A DNA stretch of 9,115 nt from assembly GCA_027346125.1 (NCBI GenBank), contig DAIEST010000091.1, forward strand, positions 1-9,115. Reading direction: 5' to 3'. The translations under genes and the position numbers were made by a program. The notes under the pieces were generated by a model, which was not told the DNA's origin, searched no databases, and saw nothing but the letters and a program-made list of their open reading frames with translations. This document shows positions 7,110 through 9,115 of this stretch, piece by piece (position 1 is the stretch's first letter; each line of letters starts with the position of its first letter). This DNA is from Leptospirillum sp. (GTDB taxonomy: Bacteria > Nitrospirota > Leptospirillia > Leptospirillales > Leptospirillaceae).

Positions 7110-7706
7110 TTATCGGAACCCTTCCTGGATCGCTTCCCGTTGTCTCGCCACCATATACTGGACAAGCTGGTCGGAAAGACGGGGGGAGAGCGCTTCGAAG
7201 AGCGCCAGAACGGTATAGCGAAACGGAGGAGTTTCGGAAGAGGACTCCCGGACACCCAGCACCCGGGCCCGGACCTGAAGCTCGGCAGGAGGGAAGACCG
7301 GAAGGTCGAGCAGAAGGAAAAGAGGCTGGCCGGGATCGTACGGACGGGAGGATGCGAAGGAAAGTCCTTTTTCGGAAATCCGGAGAGGGACGGGGGAAGG
7401 AAGAACAACCTTTTCTCCCGCAGACAAGCGAGCCAGCACACCCACCATCTGATTCAGGCGTTCCTCGAGGGACTGAAACAGGACAAGCCAGGGGATCTGG
7501 TCTTCACCCGCATTTCCCGGATTCCAGGAGGCAGGGTACACGGGAAGAACCCGTCGTCTCGGAACAACCCCTCCTGTTCCTCCGGATTCCTCCCACCGCT
7601 GATGGACCAGCGGAAGAACATCGGCGACCGTAAAGGAACCAAGCTCTTTCAGAAGCGTCTCGAAAGTCTCCGGATCGCAGAGAGTGGTTCCCTGCGATTC
7701 AGGCAT
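7110..7706 (-). CDS. PilZ-like domain protein lacking the usual c-di-GMP motif
   Basis: 198 residues from ATG 7706. The N-terminal 75 residues have no recognisable domain. A helix at about 74-97 (WLVLFQSLEERLNQMVGVL) resembles the helix that precedes PilZ domains in some proteins. Residues about 103-190 look like a PilZ beta-barrel: LRISEKGLSF (108-117) stands where PilZ has (D/N)xSxxG, followed by a GQPLFLLLDLP strand, a conserved-looking RVLGV turn, and a C-terminal helix ending in VARQREAIQEG. PilZ domains normally bind c-di-GMP through RxxxR and DxSxxG. I see no RxxxR, and Asp is replaced by Arg, so ligand binding is doubtful. The start overlaps the stop of the 68-residue gene by 8 bases with a weak ribosome site, which suggests coupled translation. 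The frame is open up to 7922, but that part lies over the preceding gene and is not accepted. Confidence 0.7.
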   Translation of the reverse strand: MPESQGTTLCDPETFETLLKELGSFTVADVLPLVHQRWEESGGTGGVVPRRRVLPVYPASWNPGNAGEDQIPWLVLFQSLEERLNQMVGVLARLSAGEKVVLPSPVPLRISEKGLSFASSRPYDPGQPLFLLLDLPVFPPAELQVRARVLGVRESSSETPPFRYTVLALFEALSPRLSDQLVQYMVARQREAIQEGFR

Positions 7707-7905
7707 AGAAATCGATCCGGCGCCGGGCTCCGGTATCCGCCTGCTCGGGTTGACCCAGGGATGCGACGGTGGACGACTGCTCGGGACGCGGACGGGGAAC
7801 CTCTTCCCGGCGGACCGGAGGATCCACCGGCCGGGGCCTCGGTTCCGAAACGCCAGGAAGCGGATTGTCGAGATTTGCTGCGGAATTGACGCCGAACTGT
7901 GCCAC
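7699..7905 (-). CDS. Small Pro/Arg-rich protein of unknown function
   Basis: 68 residues from a GTG start with GGGAGG 9 bases upstream. The N-terminus (MAQFGVNSAANLDN) is followed by a proline-, arginine- and glutamate-rich stretch (about 17-43) that should be disordered, and the protein ends in RRRIDFYA. There is no membrane segment or signal peptide. Codon third positions are mostly G or C, as in the neighbours, and the ribosome site is good, which supports a real gene. It begins 47 bases after the 143-residue gene and its stop overlaps the PilZ-like start. I do not recognise it; a small flagellar or regulatory partner of the PilZ-like protein is a guess from position only. Confidence 0.6.
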   Translation of the reverse strand: MAQFGVNSAANLDNPLPGVSEPRPRPVDPPVRREEVPRPRPEQSSTVASLGQPEQADTGARRRIDFYA

Positions 7906-7952
7906 TTCGGGGAACCTCCCATAATCAGGCAGATCCGGTACGGAAAGCCGGG

Positions 7953-8384
7953 CTAGACGTGACGGTTGATTTTCATTCCCTGGAAGTAGAGGTCGGCATC
8001 GTCGGCAACCCGGGCGGACTCTTCGTAAGAACCGAGCATTGCCACACCATCGCCGGAAGAATCGGAAGAAGTCGGGGAAAGAACCGTCTGTGTTCCGTAA
8101 TGATTGCGCACCACCCGCGTACCATCGCCCTCGTCTGTCAGCCGGACGCTGATATCGGTCATCACGGTACGACCCACCGGAGCCGAATAAACCGTCACGA
8201 CTCCAGGCTCGTTTCCGACCCGCGCCAAGGACGCAAGAACCCTCTCGGACATATCCACCGGCGATTCCACCAGCATCGGAGAAGGCCTCGGGACAGTCCT
8301 CAAAACGGTTCTCTGCCCCCTCCTCCCTTCCGTGGAAAGAGACGGAGCGCTATTCGGCAAATCCGGTACTGGACGTATGGACAT
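7953..8384 (-). CDS. Conserved-looking hypothetical protein, 143 residues
   Basis: ATG 8384 has GGAGG 6 bases upstream and a strong promoter-like sequence about 40 bases upstream, so it is probably the first gene of its operon. The first 45 residues are rich in Pro, Ser and Arg and probably disordered. Residues about 47-135 look folded, with alternating strands (VVTVYSAP, VMTDISVRLT, TRVVRNHYGTQTVL) and a likely C-terminal helix or strand, ESARVADDADLYFQGMKI. There is no signal peptide, membrane helix or known motif. I do not recognise the family. Its position, with the small protein and the PilZ-like protein after it, suggests these three work together. Confidence 0.65.
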   Translation of the reverse strand: MSIRPVPDLPNSAPSLSTEGRRGQRTVLRTVPRPSPMLVESPVDMSERVLASLARVGNEPGVVTVYSAPVGRTVMTDISVRLTDEGDGTRVVRNHYGTQTVLSPTSSDSSGDGVAMLGSYEESARVADDADLYFQGMKINRHV

Positions 8385-8423
8385 CCCTTTCCTCCGTCTC
8401 GGGCCAGACTTCTACCCACTTTC

Positions 8424-8451
8424 ACTATACCACAGACCTGGGAATCGTCAA
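8424..8451 (-). promoter_or_regulatory. Strong sigma70-type promoter for the hypothetical/PilZ-like/ppa gene run
   Basis: On the minus strand TTGACG (8451-8446; 5 of 6 consensus) and TATAGT (8429-8424; 5 of 6) are separated by 16 bases. Transcription would start near 8417, giving a leader of roughly 30 bases before ATG 8384. No other promoter of this quality was seen on this strand down to 3363. Confidence 0.7.
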
Positions 8452-8558
8452 GACTGGAACCCCGTGTGCGTTCGCACGCCAGGAGTTTGAGGGAGGACGG
8501 GGCGGGCTGTTGCAACCTCCTGTCTGATCAGAATCGCGGCAAACCTCGCGCTTCAGGG

Positions 8559-8615
8559 CTGATCTTTACCCATATCTCGTTCTTCTGGACACATGAGGAT
8601 ATGGGTAAAGATCAG
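8559..8615. repeat. Perfect 18-bp inverted repeat with 21-base spacer
   Basis: The left arm CTGATCTTTACCCATATC (8559-8576) and right arm GATATGGGTAAAGATCAG (8598-8615) are exact reverse complements. The RNA from either strand would form a long stable hairpin. No T-run follows on either side, so it is not an ordinary intrinsic terminator. The arms are AT-richer than their surroundings. It could be a regulator site, a structured RNA or the footprint of a small mobile element. Confidence 0.85.
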
Positions 8616-8711
8616 TCGTTCATGGAGGAGAGGATGTCAAGTGTTTTCCGGTCCTCGTTTCTGCGAGAGAGAGGCTGGCGTGAAAAACCATCTGGCGTGC
8701 GGACCGCCCCG

Positions 8712-8752
8712 AACAACAGAAACGGGAGGCACGGCCTCCCTTGCCTGTTGTT
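8712..8752 (-). terminator. Probable intrinsic terminator of the upstream partial gene
   Basis: Read on the minus strand, a 7-bp GC stem GGGAGGC / GCCTCCC (8740-8734 with 8730-8724, 3-base loop) is followed by the T-rich GTTTCTGTTGTT. An outer stem AACAACAG / CTGTTGTT lengthens it to a 41-base hairpin. It lies 41 bases after the stop of the partial gene, as expected for a terminator. Confidence 0.65.
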
Positions 8753-8765
8753 TCGTCCACGGGCA

Positions 8766-8783
8766 TCTCCGCGCAAACGGAGA
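8766..8783. repeat. Short hairpin TCTCCG/CGGAGA after the partial gene
   Basis: A perfect 6-bp stem with a 6-base loop (CGCAAA on the plus strand) lies 10 bases after the stop codon of the partial minus-strand gene and 13 bases before the terminator-like hairpin. It may add to transcript end stability. No T-run follows. Confidence 0.35.
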
Positions 8784-8793
8784 CAGCCTTCCG

Positions 8794-9115
8794 CTATCGG
8801 GACCCCACCACTGCAACAGACTGATAATACTGCTCGGCGGAGGCCAGTCCCTTTTCAAAAACGGGAACGAGTTCATATTCGATCAGATCGGCAAGCAGAA
8901 CCCAGTCCTGGCCTTCCTGAGCCACCAGCATTCCCTTCAGAAGCTCTTCAAACCTGCTTTCCTCCTCGATCAGGACAAGCGCCTCACTGGAGGAAGATAC
9001 ACCGGACTCATGGATCGTCCGAACCTGATCCACCATGAGCTGGGCACTCATCATGGCCTCTATTCCCTGGACATACGGCCCTCCCCGGTCCTTGTAGAGT
9101 CCTTCTCCGCCAAAC
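8794..9115 (-). CDS. Partial gene of unknown function (start beyond window)
   Basis: 106 codons are open from the right edge to TAG at 8794. An internal ATG-ATG at 9054-9049 exists, but the upstream codons (FGGEGLYKDRGGPYVQGIEA) read on in frame and there is no clear ribosome site before the ATG, so I treat the gene as incomplete at its 5' end. The visible part is mostly helical and acidic. A serine-rich turn (HESGVSSSSEAL) is followed by long amphipathic helices ending in LADLIEYELVPVFEKGLASAE. No membrane helix or known catalytic motif is visible. The helical, acidic character would suit a small motility or chaperone-like protein, but I cannot name the family. It is followed by a probable terminator. 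Confidence 0.6.
   Translation of the reverse strand, partial: FGGEGLYKDRGGPYVQGIEAMMSAQLMVDQVRTIHESGVSSSSEALVLIEEESRFEELLKGMLVAQEGQDWVLLADLIEYELVPVFEKGLASAEQYYQSVAVVGSR

Larger units (their letters stand above)
8385..8793. other. 409-base intergenic region
   Basis: This gap separates two minus-strand genes. In minus-strand order it holds a small hairpin (8783-8766), a terminator-like hairpin with a T-rich tail (8752-8712), an isolated TTGACA box (8640-8635), a perfect 18-bp inverted repeat (8615-8559), a short palindrome TCTGATCAGA (8523-8532), a GTGC/GCAC hairpin (8466-8477) and the promoter at 8451-8424. No open frame in it has both a good ribosome site and plausible protein composition. 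Confidence 0.6.

Noticed and set aside
7707..7922. 72-codon upstream extension of the PilZ-like gene
   Set aside because: It lies out of frame over the 68-residue gene, which has the better ribosome site and codon pattern; the extension is Arg/Pro-rich and looks non-coding.
8621..8876. Small plus-strand open frame after GGAGGAGAGG at 8624
   Set aside because: Arg/Pro-rich protein without a domain that runs through the terminator and into the opposite partial gene.
7899..9038. Plus-strand open frame of 379 codons, including the 409-base gap
   Set aside because: It runs antisense to two minus-strand genes, crosses the promoter, the inverted repeat and the terminator, and its protein is Arg/Pro/His-rich without any domain.

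Overview
The window looks like chromosomal DNA of a GC-rich, flagellated, Gram-negative bacterium. FliM, a chemoreceptor and an envelope-spanning ABC exporter are present, codons mostly end in G or C, and GTG and TTG starts with strong GGAGG/AAGGAG ribosome sites are common. The overall flavour reminds me of Leptospirillum (Nitrospirota), but that is an impression from protein style and not a demonstrated assignment. No tRNA, rRNA, CRISPR array, insertion sequence or phage gene was seen.

Left part (1-3329), motility and sensing. On the minus strand fliM (1833-811) is followed after 85 bases by a TTG-started gene (725 to beyond base 1) for a metallo-beta-lactamase-fold diiron protein. Its ligand string is of the HxDxD type known from ODP, the oxygen-binding diiron protein used as an O2/Fe(II) sensor in spirochaete chemotaxis. 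Divergent from fliM, across 368 bases, lies a gene for a soluble PAS-containing methyl-accepting chemotaxis protein (2202-3329). A flagellar switch protein, a probable diiron gas/iron sensor and a cytoplasmic chemoreceptor thus sit together, and I consider this the most interesting part of the window.

Middle part (3363-7011), a minus-strand operon read as ppa (inorganic pyrophosphatase), an ABC ATPase, a MacB/FtsX-type permease and a MacA-type periplasmic adaptor. The ATPase and permease are separate, ATGA-overlapping genes and not one fused MacB. Together they form the inner-membrane and periplasmic part of a tripartite exporter; the outer-membrane channel is not in the window. It meets the chemoreceptor gene tail to tail around an 8-bp hairpin.

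Right part (7110-9115), minus strand. A good sigma70-type promoter (8424-8451) precedes a 143-residue protein of unknown function, a 68-residue Pro/Arg-rich protein, and an atypical PilZ-like protein whose start overlaps the preceding stop by 8 bases. These run towards ppa and may be co-transcribed with it. Upstream, the 409-base gap 8385-8793 holds the terminator of a partial unknown gene (8794 to beyond 9115) and a perfect 18-bp inverted repeat of unknown role.
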